Assembly (NCBI GenBank): GCA_964633815.1
Contig: CAZWHW010000011.1
Coordinates: 1-51,051, forward strand
Direction of reading: 5' to 3'
DNA length: 51,051 bases
From: CALKZN01 sp964633815
Lineage (GTDB): Bacteria > Pseudomonadota > Gammaproteobacteria > Arenicellales > Arenicellaceae
Shown here: piece after piece, positions 9,504-16,928 of the stretch
Layout: each line of letters begins with the position of its first letter
Numbering within the stretch: the stretch's first letter is position 1
Position numbers and translations under genes: made by a program
The notes under the pieces: generated by a model
The model's input: only the letters and a program-made list of their open reading frames with translations
Database searches by the model: none
What the model was told of the DNA's origin: nothing

Positions 9504-9857
9504 TTATGCTGAAAATGACGAACCACAACCACAAGTAGTACTCGCATTTGGGTTATTGATAATAAAGCGTGCTCCATCAATATCGTCCTTATAATCAATT
9601 TTAGCGCCAATTAAATATTGAAAACTCATAGGGTCAACTAACAAGCGGACACCATCCTTATCAACCGCTGTATCATCATCTTGTTGATCTTCATCAAACG
9701 TAAAACCATATTGAAACCCTGAACAACCTCCACCCTGAACATACACGCGTAATTTCAAAGCTTCATTTTGCTCTTCTTCAATTAGCTCCAATACTTTTGA
9801 TGCTGCATCAGCGGTAAAATCTAATGGAGTATCTGGTGACAATTGTAAATCAGACAT
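9504..9857 (-). CDS. erpA: Iron-sulfur cluster insertion protein ErpA
   Basis: An A-type Fe-S carrier of 117 residues that delivers clusters to apoproteins such as IspG. The three cluster-binding cysteines are present: C45 in GGGCSGFQYGF and C109 and C111 in TTCGCGSS. The acidic-rich middle (DEDQQDDD) and total length match ErpA rather than IscA or SufA. It is read separately from the bactofilin gene upstream, with a 109-nt spacer, and its stop lies 11 nt from the anmK stop. Confidence 0.95.
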   Translation of the reverse strand: MSDLQLSPDTPLDFTADAASKVLELIEEEQNEALKLRVYVQGGGCSGFQYGFTFDEDQQDDDTAVDKDGVRLLVDPMSFQYLIGAKIDYKDDIDGARFIINNPNASTTCGCGSSFSA

Positions 9858-9966
9858 AAACCTTTACTCAGTTTTTCAATTCATCGTTTATTTATATAAG
9901 GTCGATTATAACGCGAATCAAGCTCATTAGACCAACAATCCTACCCTAACAACATCTGACAAATAG

Positions 9967-10434
9967 TTATTTTCCTGCTTTTACGGCCTCAGCTTGTTTT
10001 GCACCCGTACCTATTGGTTGCGGCTTCATTGATGGTTGCGCAGGCTTCATAGCTGAACTGCCGGAATCAGACACTAATGCACCATTCACTGAAGAACCCA
10101 ACGCCATCTCTACTGCTTTATAACGAACATCGCCTTTAATAACAGCCTTAGTTTGAAGTTCTAAACGCTCATTAGCAATGATATTTCCATGCACATGACC
10201 GTTCACGATCACATGTGGAACAGAAATGTTACCTTCAATAACAGCCGATTCACTCAAAACCAATGTACCCGAATTGCCATCAAGCGACTTAATATTACCA
10301 TTGATTTGACCGTCAACACGCAAGCCGCCACTAAACTCCAAATCACCTTGCAAAACAGTATTGACACCAATCAACGTATCGACAGAATCGACTGAACTTT
10401 TTACTTGCATTGAGCTTGCAGATTTTTTTAACAT
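9967..10434 (-). CDS. Bactofilin family cytoskeletal protein
   Basis: A 155-residue polymer-forming protein. The centre (about residues 20-120) has the repeating short beta-strands of the bactofilin right-handed beta-helix (VLQGDLEFSGGLRVDGQING, then IEGNISVPHVIVNGHVHGNI), flanked by disordered tails; the C-terminal tail is rich in K, P and Q. Bactofilins form membrane-associated filaments that organise cell-wall enzymes in several bacteria. It follows the DUF6776-like coiled-coil gene and argC on the same strand, an order seen in other Gammaproteobacteria, and sits near the M23 peptidase gene, a frequent bactofilin partner. Confidence 0.88.
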   Translation of the reverse strand: MLKKSASSMQVKSSVDSVDTLIGVNTVLQGDLEFSGGLRVDGQINGNIKSLDGNSGTLVLSESAVIEGNISVPHVIVNGHVHGNIIANERLELQTKAVIKGDVRYKAVEMALGSSVNGALVSDSGSSAMKPAQPSMKPQPIGTGAKQAEAVKAGK

Positions 10435-10518
10435 AATATTACCTATAATTATTTGTTTGACTTCTTATCTCGCCAAAATTTTGAACATTGAAATTTCAAT
10501 CAGGCGCTTATCTTACCG

Positions 10519-11205
10519 CTACACCTCATGCCACTCAACCAATTGTTTAGCTGAATCACCTCTTGGCAACACAATTATCTTCAAAAACATATTTTTGAAA
10601 CCTTTCTTTGAAACTAACAAACCTTGCACAGTTTCAAAAAATTTAAACTTAAAATCATGATTATCAGCTTTCCAACTAACTAAAGGCTTACGATCTTTTT
10701 TATTTTCATACAACTCAACATAAACTTTAGCTGTTGCTTCACTATCATGGTTGATAGATTGAATTAATGTAATTTCGAAAAAAATATTATTTTGCTCTTC
10801 AATTAATTTAACATCGTGAATTCTGACCCCACTAACGCCATCTGCTGGCGATAAAATACTACGATAAAAGTTGACTCTACGATTTAAAAACTCATTGCGC
10901 TGACCAACTAATCCATAATTTTTTTCCAATTCAATATAAGCCGCTTGTTGCACGTTTTGACCTTGTACTAGTTTTGCTTCTTGGAGCAACAAATCTTCAT
11001 ATTTTGATTTTAATTGTTTGTGCTTTTGTTTGATATCAGCATATGCTTGGGCACTTCGATCATGAATATTTGAACCATAACGAAAGCCTAAATAGGTCGC
11101 AGAACTGATTGCAAAAAATGCAATTACTACATAAAAAAACGCCGCCAATAATTTTGATTTACGAGAGCGTTTTGGTCTTATGACCAGTTTAGAATAGGAA
11201 CTCAT
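10519..11205 (-). CDS. DUF6776-like membrane protein with coiled coil
   Basis: A 228-residue protein with a basic N-terminus (RPKRSRKSK), one membrane helix at about residues 18-40, then a coiled-coil stretch at about 50-110 (KQKHKQLKSKYEDLLLQEAKL) and a C-terminal domain of beta-type sequence that includes FEITLIQSI and KADNHDFKFKFFE. This layout and its position between argC and the bactofilin gene match the uncharacterised DUF6776 group. The function is unknown; an envelope scaffold or bactofilin partner is plausible from context only. The spacer to argC is 5 nt, so the two are almost certainly co-transcribed. Confidence 0.65.
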   Translation of the reverse strand: MSSYSKLVIRPKRSRKSKLLAAFFYVVIAFFAISSATYLGFRYGSNIHDRSAQAYADIKQKHKQLKSKYEDLLLQEAKLVQGQNVQQAAYIELEKNYGLVGQRNEFLNRRVNFYRSILSPADGVSGVRIHDVKLIEEQNNIFFEITLIQSINHDSEATAKVYVELYENKKDRKPLVSWKADNHDFKFKFFETVQGLLVSKKGFKNMFLKIIVLPRGDSAKQLVEWHEV

Positions 11206-11210
11206 ACAAA

Positions 11211-12251
11211 TTACGGCATCACCGCTGGATTATAAAGTGCCGTTTTTTCATCAAAACCGAACATTAAATTAAAATTCTGAACCGCTTGTCCAGCTGCTCC
11301 TTTCGTTAAATTATCAATCACTGACAAAATGACTAATTTACTACCAACTTTTGGCTGACAAAAAGCAATGCGACACATATTCGAAGCACGAACAGAACGT
11401 GTTTCTGGGAACACACCTGCTGGCAAAATATCGACAAATGGTTCGTCTTTATAACGAGCTTCATAATGCGCAGCAATATCAGCATCTGCTTGAGGGTCAA
11501 CGTATATGCTAGCCAAAATGCCACGTTGCATTGGCACAAGGTGTGGCAAAAATGTTAGATCAACGCTTTGTCCAGCCGTAACTGATAAATTCTGAGTAAT
11601 CTCTGGATGGTGCCGATGACCAGCCACGCCATAAGCTTTAAAACTATCTGCAACTTCAGAAAAAAGCGTCGCCACACTCGCTCCACGACCTGCACCAGTC
11701 ACTCCAGATTTTGCATCAACAACAATACCGTCCAAATCAATCACTGCCTGTTCGTTATTAGTTCCAACTAATGGCAAAAGTGCCAAGGTAGTCGCAGTCA
11801 CATAACAACCTGGGTTCGCAATTATATCGGCATTTTTAATTGCCTCACGATTCATTTCTGGCATGCCATAGACAGCCTTCGTCACCAGTTCAGGACAAGT
11901 ATGCTTCATGCCATACCATTGCTCCCATGTTTCAATATTTTGAATACGGAAATCAGCAGCCAAATCAATCAGTTTAACGCCCGCTTCATACAGCTCTCTC
12001 GCGATATTCATAAGCACACCATTTGGTGTAGCCGAAAAAACCACATCACACTGTTTCAAAGCCGTCACATCAGGCTCAGAAAAAGCAATATCACAGTGTC
12101 CACGTAAACTTGAATATAAATCTGACACTGGACGTCCAGCTTCACCTCGAGAAGTAATAACTTGCAAATTCACTTCCGGATGGATTGCAAGTAAGCGCAA
12201 TAATTCCACACCCGTGTAACCTGTTCCACCAATTATGCCTACATTAATCAT
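11211..12251 (-). CDS. argC: N-acetyl-gamma-glutamyl-phosphate reductase
   Basis: Third step of arginine biosynthesis: NADPH-dependent reduction of N-acetylglutamyl phosphate to the semialdehyde. The 346-residue protein has the NADP-binding GGTGYTG at residues 8-14 and the catalytic cysteine C149 in ANPGCYVTAT. The later HRHHPEI segment carries the conserved histidine. It heads a minus-strand group argC, DUF6776-like, bactofilin and diverges from the HIT gene. Confidence 0.96.
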   Translation of the reverse strand: MINVGIIGGTGYTGVELLRLLAIHPEVNLQVITSRGEAGRPVSDLYSSLRGHCDIAFSEPDVTALKQCDVVFSATPNGVLMNIARELYEAGVKLIDLAADFRIQNIETWEQWYGMKHTCPELVTKAVYGMPEMNREAIKNADIIANPGCYVTATTLALLPLVGTNNEQAVIDLDGIVVDAKSGVTGAGRGASVATLFSEVADSFKAYGVAGHRHHPEITQNLSVTAGQSVDLTFLPHLVPMQRGILASIYVDPQADADIAAHYEARYKDEPFVDILPAGVFPETRSVRASNMCRIAFCQPKVGSKLVILSVIDNLTKGAAGQAVQNFNLMFGFDEKTALYNPAVMP

Positions 12252-12392
12252 TTATCTAGCTTGATCTCTTAAATTCAGACGAACAATTCTAATAGAAAAC
12301 ATCTGAAAAGTATTTAATCTGCATGAAAAAGTATTAGTCTATAATGATAAAACTCACATTCCATCAACCGCCAAACTGCTATAGTTAATATA

Positions 12393-12746
12393 ATGGATAC
12401 TTTATTTACCAAAATAATAAACAAAGAAATTCCTGCAGACATATTATTTCAAGATGAAGATGTCACCGTATTTCGCGACATTGCGCCACAAGCTCCAGAA
12501 CACATACTCATCATTCCGAACAAATTAATTCCAACAGTCAATGATGTCACTGAAGCAGACCAAATGGTATTAGGTAAACTATTTATCACCGCTGCAAAAA
12601 TGGCAAAAAATTTAAATATAGCGGACGATGGATATCGTCTTCTGATCAACTGCAACCGTCATGGCGGACAAGAAGTTTATCATCTCCATATGCATTTGTT
12701 AGGAGGCGAACCCATTGGGCCGATGCGAATTCAAGCTAACGGTTAG
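12393..12746 (+). CDS. HIT family protein (HinT-type purine nucleoside phosphoramidase)
   Basis: A 117-residue histidine-triad protein. The triad H97-L-H99-M-H101 lies in EVYHLHMHLLGG, with the upstream FRDIAPQAPEHILIIP typical of HinT proteins. Such enzymes hydrolyse adenosine phosphoramidates and acyl- or aminoacyl-adenylates. Length matches E. coli HinT (119 residues). A TATAAT box at 12340-12345 could serve its promoter, though no good -35 element is seen. The SDR epimerase gene follows 12 nt downstream. Confidence 0.92.
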   Translation: MDTLFTKIINKEIPADILFQDEDVTVFRDIAPQAPEHILIIPNKLIPTVNDVTEADQMVLGKLFITAAKMAKNLNIADDGYRLLINCNRHGGQEVYHLHMHLLGGEPIGPMRIQANG

Positions 12747-12758
12747 AGAGAACGTAAC

Positions 12759-13673
12759 ATGAGCACTTTAATTATTGGCGGATCAGGCTTTATTGGTAGG
12801 CAATTATGTACATCACTCTTGGAAGATGGTCACGAGATAGTTGTACAAACTCGAAACCTCAAAAAAACCCAAGCTATTTTTGACAAATTACAGTGTTCCC
12901 CCACCCTCATCGACAAGCTAGACGATCTAGCCCCATTTGAAGATTCACTAAATAACATCATTAGCTTAACAGGTGCTGGAATCATTGATCGCCGCTGGAC
13001 CCAAGCCTGCAAAGAAGCACTAATAGAAAGTCGCATTCAACCCCTGTTAGACATCAAAGAATGGCTAGAAAGAAGGAATATTGCCTTAGAGAAATTACTC
13101 GTTGGATCAGCGATTGGCTATTATGGATTCAGCGATAATCCGAACGAAGAATTTACAGAAAATAGTCAACATTATGAACACTTTTCGCATCATCTTTGTC
13201 AACAATTAGAAGGCACTGCCAATCAACTTGATCGAATTGCCGAAAACGTGGTGCAACTTAGAACTGGGGTTGTCTTAGGAAAAAATGGTGGTGCCCTACA
13301 AAAAATGGTAGTCCCAGCAAAATTTCATTTAAACGGAAAAATTGGCAATGGAAAACAATGGGTCAGTTGGATTCATATACAAGACTGGATTAATGCAGTT
13401 AAATACATCCTATCTCTGGAAATACCCAGACATCGCTACAACCTAACGAGCCCGCAGTCCGCAACTAACTCCCAACTTTCCATGACGATTGCCGATATGC
13501 TTGGTAAAAAATTTCAAATTCCAATTCCTGCAGCCTCTATCAAGTTTATTTTAGGTGAAGCCTCCATTTTGCTCACAGGTAGCCAGAAAGTCATCCCTGC
13601 AAATTTAACTGCCGCAAATTTTGAATTCCAATACCCTGATATTGAAAGCGCTTGTCAGCATCTATTGAAATAA
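12759..13673 (+). CDS. TIGR01777-type epimerase (SDR39U1/YfcH-like)
   Basis: A 304-residue extended short-chain dehydrogenase-like protein. The N-terminal IIGGSGFIGRQL is the NAD(P)-binding glycine motif; NIISLTGAGI with DRRW, then GSAIGYYG, are typical of the TIGR01777/YfcH group, as is the C-terminal DUF1731-like stretch (EASILLTGSQKVIPANL). The substrate of this family is unknown. It follows the HIT gene with a 12-nt spacer and is probably co-transcribed with it. Confidence 0.88.
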   Translation: MSTLIIGGSGFIGRQLCTSLLEDGHEIVVQTRNLKKTQAIFDKLQCSPTLIDKLDDLAPFEDSLNNIISLTGAGIIDRRWTQACKEALIESRIQPLLDIKEWLERRNIALEKLLVGSAIGYYGFSDNPNEEFTENSQHYEHFSHHLCQQLEGTANQLDRIAENVVQLRTGVVLGKNGGALQKMVVPAKFHLNGKIGNGKQWVSWIHIQDWINAVKYILSLEIPRHRYNLTSPQSATNSQLSMTIADMLGKKFQIPIPAASIKFILGEASILLTGSQKVIPANLTAANFEFQYPDIESACQHLLK

Positions 13674-13713
13674 AAAACCACCATTAATTAGGATAATAAC
13701 AGGAACAACTAAA

Positions 13714-14091
13714 ATGCTTGGAAGTTCAACCATAGAAAATAAGCCACAAGTTAAGACTTCATTTTTAAAAATGATCATAGCTGTCCTTGGTCTTGCATTT
13801 TTATTGATAGCGTTAGGACTTACCTTAGTATTTGCCATCACTGCATACAATTTCTTTTCTCAACCTGAACTATTTACTAATTTAATAAACTATGCCAAAA
13901 CACAAGAGTCTCTTTTTGCGAAATGGATAGCCAATGGCGACATTAAATCTTTTGAACTAAGTAATATCTTCTCTCTTTTGTTGATCGTAATCACAATCAG
14001 CATAATGCTGAAAGTGATCATTGGATTTATTTCGATGTGTGTGGGTTCTGGGAAGAGCTTATTGAATTTATCGCGAAATTTTAGCGAATAA
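13714..14091 (+). CDS. Small membrane protein of unknown function
   Basis: A 125-residue protein not recognised as a known family. It has two hydrophobic helices, about residues 25-50 (IIAVLGLAFLLIALGLTLVFAI) and 88-112, joined by a polar segment of about 35 residues with several aromatic and acidic positions. It starts 40 nt after the SDR gene with AGGA a little upstream (ATTAGGATAATAACAGGAAC), so it could be the third gene of that unit. It converges on the rpsI terminator. Confidence 0.6.
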   Translation: MLGSSTIENKPQVKTSFLKMIIAVLGLAFLLIALGLTLVFAITAYNFFSQPELFTNLINYAKTQESLFAKWIANGDIKSFELSNIFSLLLIVITISIMLKVIIGFISMCVGSGKSLLNLSRNFSE

Positions 14092-14144
14092 AGCTTCATT
14101 GTTCATTTTTTGCTCGCAAAAAAAACGAACCATCTCACGGACAT

Positions 14145-14172
14145 AAAAAAGCCGAGCATATAGCTCGGCTTT
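14145..14172 (-). terminator. Rho-independent terminator of rplM-rpsI
   Basis: On the minus strand AAAGCCGAGC pairs with GCTCGGCTTT around a 5-nt loop, followed by a T run. It lies 25 nt past the rpsI stop. The stem is perfect on both strands and has A residues on the opposite side, so it may also act on the small membrane gene converging from the left. Confidence 0.88.
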
Positions 14173-14196
14173 CCAATAATCGCATATACGTTCGAA

Positions 14197-14589
14197 CTAA
14201 CGTTTCGAGAACTGTGGCTTGCGACGTGCGCCTTTAAGACCTACTTTCTTACGCTCAACTTCACGAGCATCACGAGTCACAAAACCAGCTTTGCGTAGCT
14301 CTGGACGAAGTTCTTCATCATAAGCCATCAATGCACGAGTGATACCATGGCGAATTGCACCCGCTTGACCACTGCCGCCGCCACCTTTGACGTTGACTTT
14401 GATGTCGAATGTTTCTGTCATTTCTAATAGCTCTAATGGCTGACGAACAACCATGCGTGCTGTTTCACGACCAAAATAAGTATCTAACGAACGACCGTTA
14501 ACTTCGATGTTGCCTGAACCTTTTTGAATGCGTACACGTGCAGTCGATGATTTACGACGACCTGTGCCTAAATATACTTGTTCACTCAT
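14197..14589 (-). CDS. rpsI: 30S ribosomal protein S9
   Basis: A 130-residue protein with the S9 features GTGRRKSSTARV near the start, VKGGGGSGQAGAIRHGI in the middle and the basic C-terminal tail ending GARRKPQFSKR that reaches into the ribosomal P site. It is co-transcribed with rplM; the rplM stop and the rpsI start are 2 nt apart (TAATCATG), suggesting translational coupling. Confidence 0.98.
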   Translation of the reverse strand: MSEQVYLGTGRRKSSTARVRIQKGSGNIEVNGRSLDTYFGRETARMVVRQPLELLEMTETFDIKVNVKGGGGSGQAGAIRHGITRALMAYDEELRPELRKAGFVTRDAREVERKKVGLKGARRKPQFSKR

Positions 14590-14591
14590 GA

Positions 14592-15020
14592 TTAAATCTC
14601 CAAAGTTTTCGGTTGTTGTGCAGCATGGCTATGTTCAGCGCCTGTGTAAACGTGCAATTTTTTGAACATTGCTCGACCCAATGGGTTTTTCGGCAACATA
14701 CCTTTTACAGCACTTTGGATGATGCGCTCAGGCGCTTTCTCACGCAACTGACGCAATGTCATGTCTTTGATACCGCCTGGGAATTCAGTATGGCGATAGT
14801 AGATTTTATCTTCTTCTTTATTACCAGTAACAGCAATCTTGTCAGCGTTGATGATCACAATATGATCGCCAGTATCAACGTGAGGTGTGTAAGTTGGCTT
14901 GTTTTTGCCTTTCAAGCGTAGTGCAACTTCAGCAGCCAGACGTCCTAAAACTTTGTCTGTTGCATCAATTACAAACCATTCGCGCTCGACTTCTTGCGGC
15001 TTAGCGGAAAATGTTTTCAT
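14592..15020 (-). CDS. rplM: 50S ribosomal protein L13
   Basis: A 142-residue protein with the L13 signature segments WFVIDATDKVLGRLA, HVDTGDHIVIINADK and GMLPKNPLGR. It is the first gene of the rplM-rpsI operon. About 150 nt of untranslated leader separates its start from the likely promoter; the leader contains small inverted repeats (GGCTTAACAGCC and GCTG...CAGC near 15090-15120) that could take part in autoregulation, but no specific leader family was confirmed. Confidence 0.98.
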   Translation of the reverse strand: MKTFSAKPQEVEREWFVIDATDKVLGRLAAEVALRLKGKNKPTYTPHVDTGDHIVIINADKIAVTGNKEEDKIYYRHTEFPGGIKDMTLRQLREKAPERIIQSAVKGMLPKNPLGRAMFKKLHVYTGAEHSHAAQQPKTLEI

Positions 15021-15166
15021 GATATTTCTCTGTTTTAACTCATTGACCTTTCACACTCTCATTAGCATGTTTAATCTTAGAGCTTGCTGTACATATACCA
15101 GCGGCTGTTAAGCCTTATTATGAACAAACCTTTTAGTTGCTTGCCCAATGGCTATAGGGACGCCGA

Positions 15167-15194
15167 ATAATACGGATTTATACCAAGAGTGCAA
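15167..15194 (-). promoter_or_regulatory. Predicted sigma70 promoter of rplM-rpsI
   Basis: On the minus strand TTGCAC (15194-15189) is followed after 16 nt by TATTAT (15172-15167). The -10 matches consensus at five of six positions; the -35 is weaker. It would give a leader of about 140 nt. The remainder of the 15021-15402 intergenic stretch shows no other gene. Confidence 0.45.
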
Positions 15195-15402
15195 GCACTT
15201 TATGAGTGTTGTAACTATATCGATTAATCTCGCTCATGGTTATTACATAGGCTATTAATTTTGCTTAGTCCGTAAGTAAATATTTCTGCATCTGATATTC
15301 GGCTATTTTGCATTATTTTGATTAACAAAAGGGTTGGCTAAAGATTAACTCCACGTTATGATTCGCAGCACAGGATTACAACTCAAATATAGGAAATTAA
15401 AC

Positions 15403-15798
15403 ATGAAATTATTAAAAATTCTTACCATCGGACTAGGTACTGCAGCGTTAACTGGATGTGTTGCAACTAATACGATTTCTACAACTCAGCTCAACGACAA
15501 AGATTTAGCTTGTGATTCAATTGCAACTAGAATCGGTGAAGTGACTGCTGCCAAGAACTTTGCTCAATCTAAGAAAGGTGCTTCAGGGGAAAATGTTGCT
15601 GCGGCTTTATTTTTCTGGCCAGCTCTGTTGGTAAATAACTCAAATACAACACAAATGATCAGCTCAATGGATGCACGTAAAAGCACTCTGACATCTTTGT
15701 ATAATGATAAAGGCTGTCAAAACGAAATTCCGACCTATACAAACAAGGAAATTCGAGAAAAAATTAAAACGAAAAAAACATTGGAACAGTTCAGCTAA
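15403..15798 (+). CDS. Hypothetical lipoprotein
   Basis: A 131-residue protein. The start at 15403 is preceded by AGGA at a good distance, and the sequence then begins with a classic lipoprotein signal MKLLKILTIGLGTAALTGC, with lipobox LTGC and acylated C19. A longer in-frame reading from 15358 would bury the signal and is rejected. The mature part carries two further cysteines (one in DLACDS, one in DKGCQN) that may form a disulfide, and a hydrophobic patch AAALFFWPALLV. No family was recognised with confidence. It stands alone between rplM and coq7 and is followed by a strong inverted repeat. Confidence 0.75.
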   Translation: MKLLKILTIGLGTAALTGCVATNTISTTQLNDKDLACDSIATRIGEVTAAKNFAQSKKGASGENVAAALFFWPALLVNNSNTTQMISSMDARKSTLTSLYNDKGCQNEIPTYTNKEIREKIKTKKTLEQFS

Positions 15799-15822
15799 TT
15801 GTTGTCAGCAGTTTTTTGAATT

Positions 15823-15854
15823 AGAGAAGGCCAAGTGAATACTTGGCCTTCTCT
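15823..15854 (+). terminator. Perfect 14-bp inverted repeat after the lipoprotein gene
   Basis: AGAGAAGGCCAAGT and its complement are separated by GAAT. The hairpin is very stable and lies 25 nt past the lipoprotein stop, as expected for a terminator, but no T run follows on the plus strand; on the minus strand the following bases are also T-poor. It may stabilise the transcript end or terminate imperfectly. Confidence 0.55.
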
Positions 15855-15998
15855 ATTGGGTATGAATAATTGAACTGATCATCAAGCACATTTTTGGGTT
15901 TGCATGGAATTTACCGCCGAGGCATAACATCGTTCTTTCCTATATCCTTAAGAAGCATCAAGGTATCTGTGGCCGTGATGTAAACAAACCTTGTGGGC
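15855..15998. other. Intergenic stretch without recognised gene
   Basis: This part lies between the lipoprotein's inverted repeat and the candidate small RNA. It looks richer in GC than the AT-rich DNA on its right (16033-16277, apart from the small-RNA seed). No open frame of useful length, tRNA or mobile-element end was recognised in either strand. Confidence 0.5.
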
Positions 15999-16135
15999 AA
16001 AAAAAGGGCGCGGGACTTGCTGTCGCCGCGCCTAAACCACCAAAGGAGGATAAAGGAGTCATGAAAATATGCCTTTTGTATTAAAACTTTAAAAACAAAA
16101 AAATTAATACAACTGGTATATCATCGTTTCGTTAT
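15999..16135 (-). ncRNA. Candidate small regulatory RNA (about 137 nt)
   Basis: A free-standing transcript is predicted from three signals in order on the minus strand: a sigma70 promoter at 16170-16142, a start near 16135, and a strong intrinsic terminator ending in seven T residues at 16005-15999. Inside it, GTATTAA and TTAATAC could pair as a 5' hairpin, followed by an unpaired pyrimidine-rich stretch with CCTTTATCCTCCTTTGG, which contains an anti-Shine-Dalgarno-like CCTCCTTT that would make a good target-pairing seed. This layout is that of Hfq-dependent sRNAs. A 34-codon frame from the ATG at 16062 runs through the terminator and is unlikely to be translated. No known sRNA family was recognised. 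Confidence 0.5.
16007..16032 (-). terminator. Strong intrinsic terminator of the candidate sRNA
   Basis: On the minus strand GGCGCGG pairs with CCGCGCC, extended internally by GAC/GTC with a 1-nt bulge around loop AGCAA. A C and seven T residues follow (16005-15999). The orientation of the T run makes the minus strand the functional one. Confidence 0.75.
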
Positions 16136-16141
16136 ATAAGC

Positions 16142-16170
16142 ATTATCTGATATATAAACATATTAGTCAA
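16142..16170 (-). promoter_or_regulatory. Sigma70 promoter of the candidate sRNA
   Basis: TTGACT (16170-16165) and GATAAT (16147-16142) on the minus strand are separated by exactly 17 nt; each matches the consensus hexamer at five of six positions. No coding gene lies downstream on this strand before the terminator. Confidence 0.6.
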
Positions 16171-16277
16171 CTCTAATATTTAGTTTTTCCATGTATTTTT
16201 TAATATACTGCGTTAATTCCGATATAAAGGCAAAACAAGCATAATTTTCTTTCCTGAAATACTATAAAATATACCTT

Positions 16278-16928
16278 ATGAATAAGACTCCTCAACTTAA
16301 AGGCATCGATCATGTCATTGCAGGCTTAGATACAGCCTTGAAATCAATCTTTGCCAAACAAAGCCCAAAGAGAAAAAGCCCTGCTGCTGCAGGAAAAATT
16401 CCTGAACAGGATTTATCTGAACTAGAACGAAAGAAAAGCATCGAATTGATGCGTGTCAATCACGTAGGTGAAGTCTGTGCTCAAGCTCTTTATCAAGGTC
16501 AAGCATTGACTGCACGCTCAGCTGAGGTAAAAGACAAAATGCAAGAAGCCGCTGCTGAAGAAGTCGATCATTTAAGTTGGTGCGATGAACGCATTACTGA
16601 ATTAGATGGCCGCACTAGCTTACTAAATCCAATATGGTACGCAGGCTCTTTAGGGCTTGGCACACTCGCTGGCCTGATTGGTGATAAATGGTCTTTAGGC
16701 TTTCTAGAAGAAACTGAAAACCAGGTGGAACAACACTTAGCCGAACATTTAGACTATTTACCTGAAAATGATCAACGCAGCCGTGCAATTGTAGAACAAA
16801 TGAAAATTGATGAAGCAAAACATGCACAAATGGCGCATGACAACGGCGCAGAGGAATTACCGACAATCATTAAAAGCGCAATGAAAAATACAGCTAATTT
16901 AATGAAAGTAGTCGCAGCAAAGATTTAA
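16278..16928 (+). CDS. coq7: Ubiquinone biosynthesis monooxygenase Coq7 (demethoxyubiquinone hydroxylase)
   Basis: A 216-residue di-iron hydroxylase adding the last ring hydroxyl in ubiquinone synthesis. The carboxylate/histidine ligand set is complete: E65 (NHVGEV), E95 and H98 (EEVDH), E147 (EETENQVEQH region), and E179 and H182 (IDEAKH). It starts at the ATG 16278. Its stop codon overlaps that of the convergent ctaA gene by 4 nt (16925-16928), so neither gene has its own terminator here. Ubiquinone fits an aerobic respiratory lifestyle together with heme A synthase next door. Confidence 0.95.
   Translation: MNKTPQLKGIDHVIAGLDTALKSIFAKQSPKRKSPAAAGKIPEQDLSELERKKSIELMRVNHVGEVCAQALYQGQALTARSAEVKDKMQEAAAEEVDHLSWCDERITELDGRTSLLNPIWYAGSLGLGTLAGLIGDKWSLGFLEETENQVEQHLAEHLDYLPENDQRSRAIVEQMKIDEAKHAQMAHDNGAEELPTIIKSAMKNTANLMKVVAAKI

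Noticed and set aside
14101..14130. Inverted repeat GTTC...GAAC with T and A runs beside the rpsI terminator
   Set aside because: The stem is mostly A-T with a bulge and adds little to the strong terminator 15 nt away.
15960..16060. Possible c-di-GMP (GEMM) riboswitch because of GGGCAAA and GCCTAAACCA strings
   Set aside because: The conserved GACGCAAAGCC-type core and the second stem of GEMM are absent, and the hairpin is followed by T residues on the opposite strand, fitting a minus-strand terminator.
15961..16062. 34-codon minus-strand frame inside the candidate sRNA
   Set aside because: It has only a weak ribosome site and runs through the strong terminator, so its stop would not be in the transcript.
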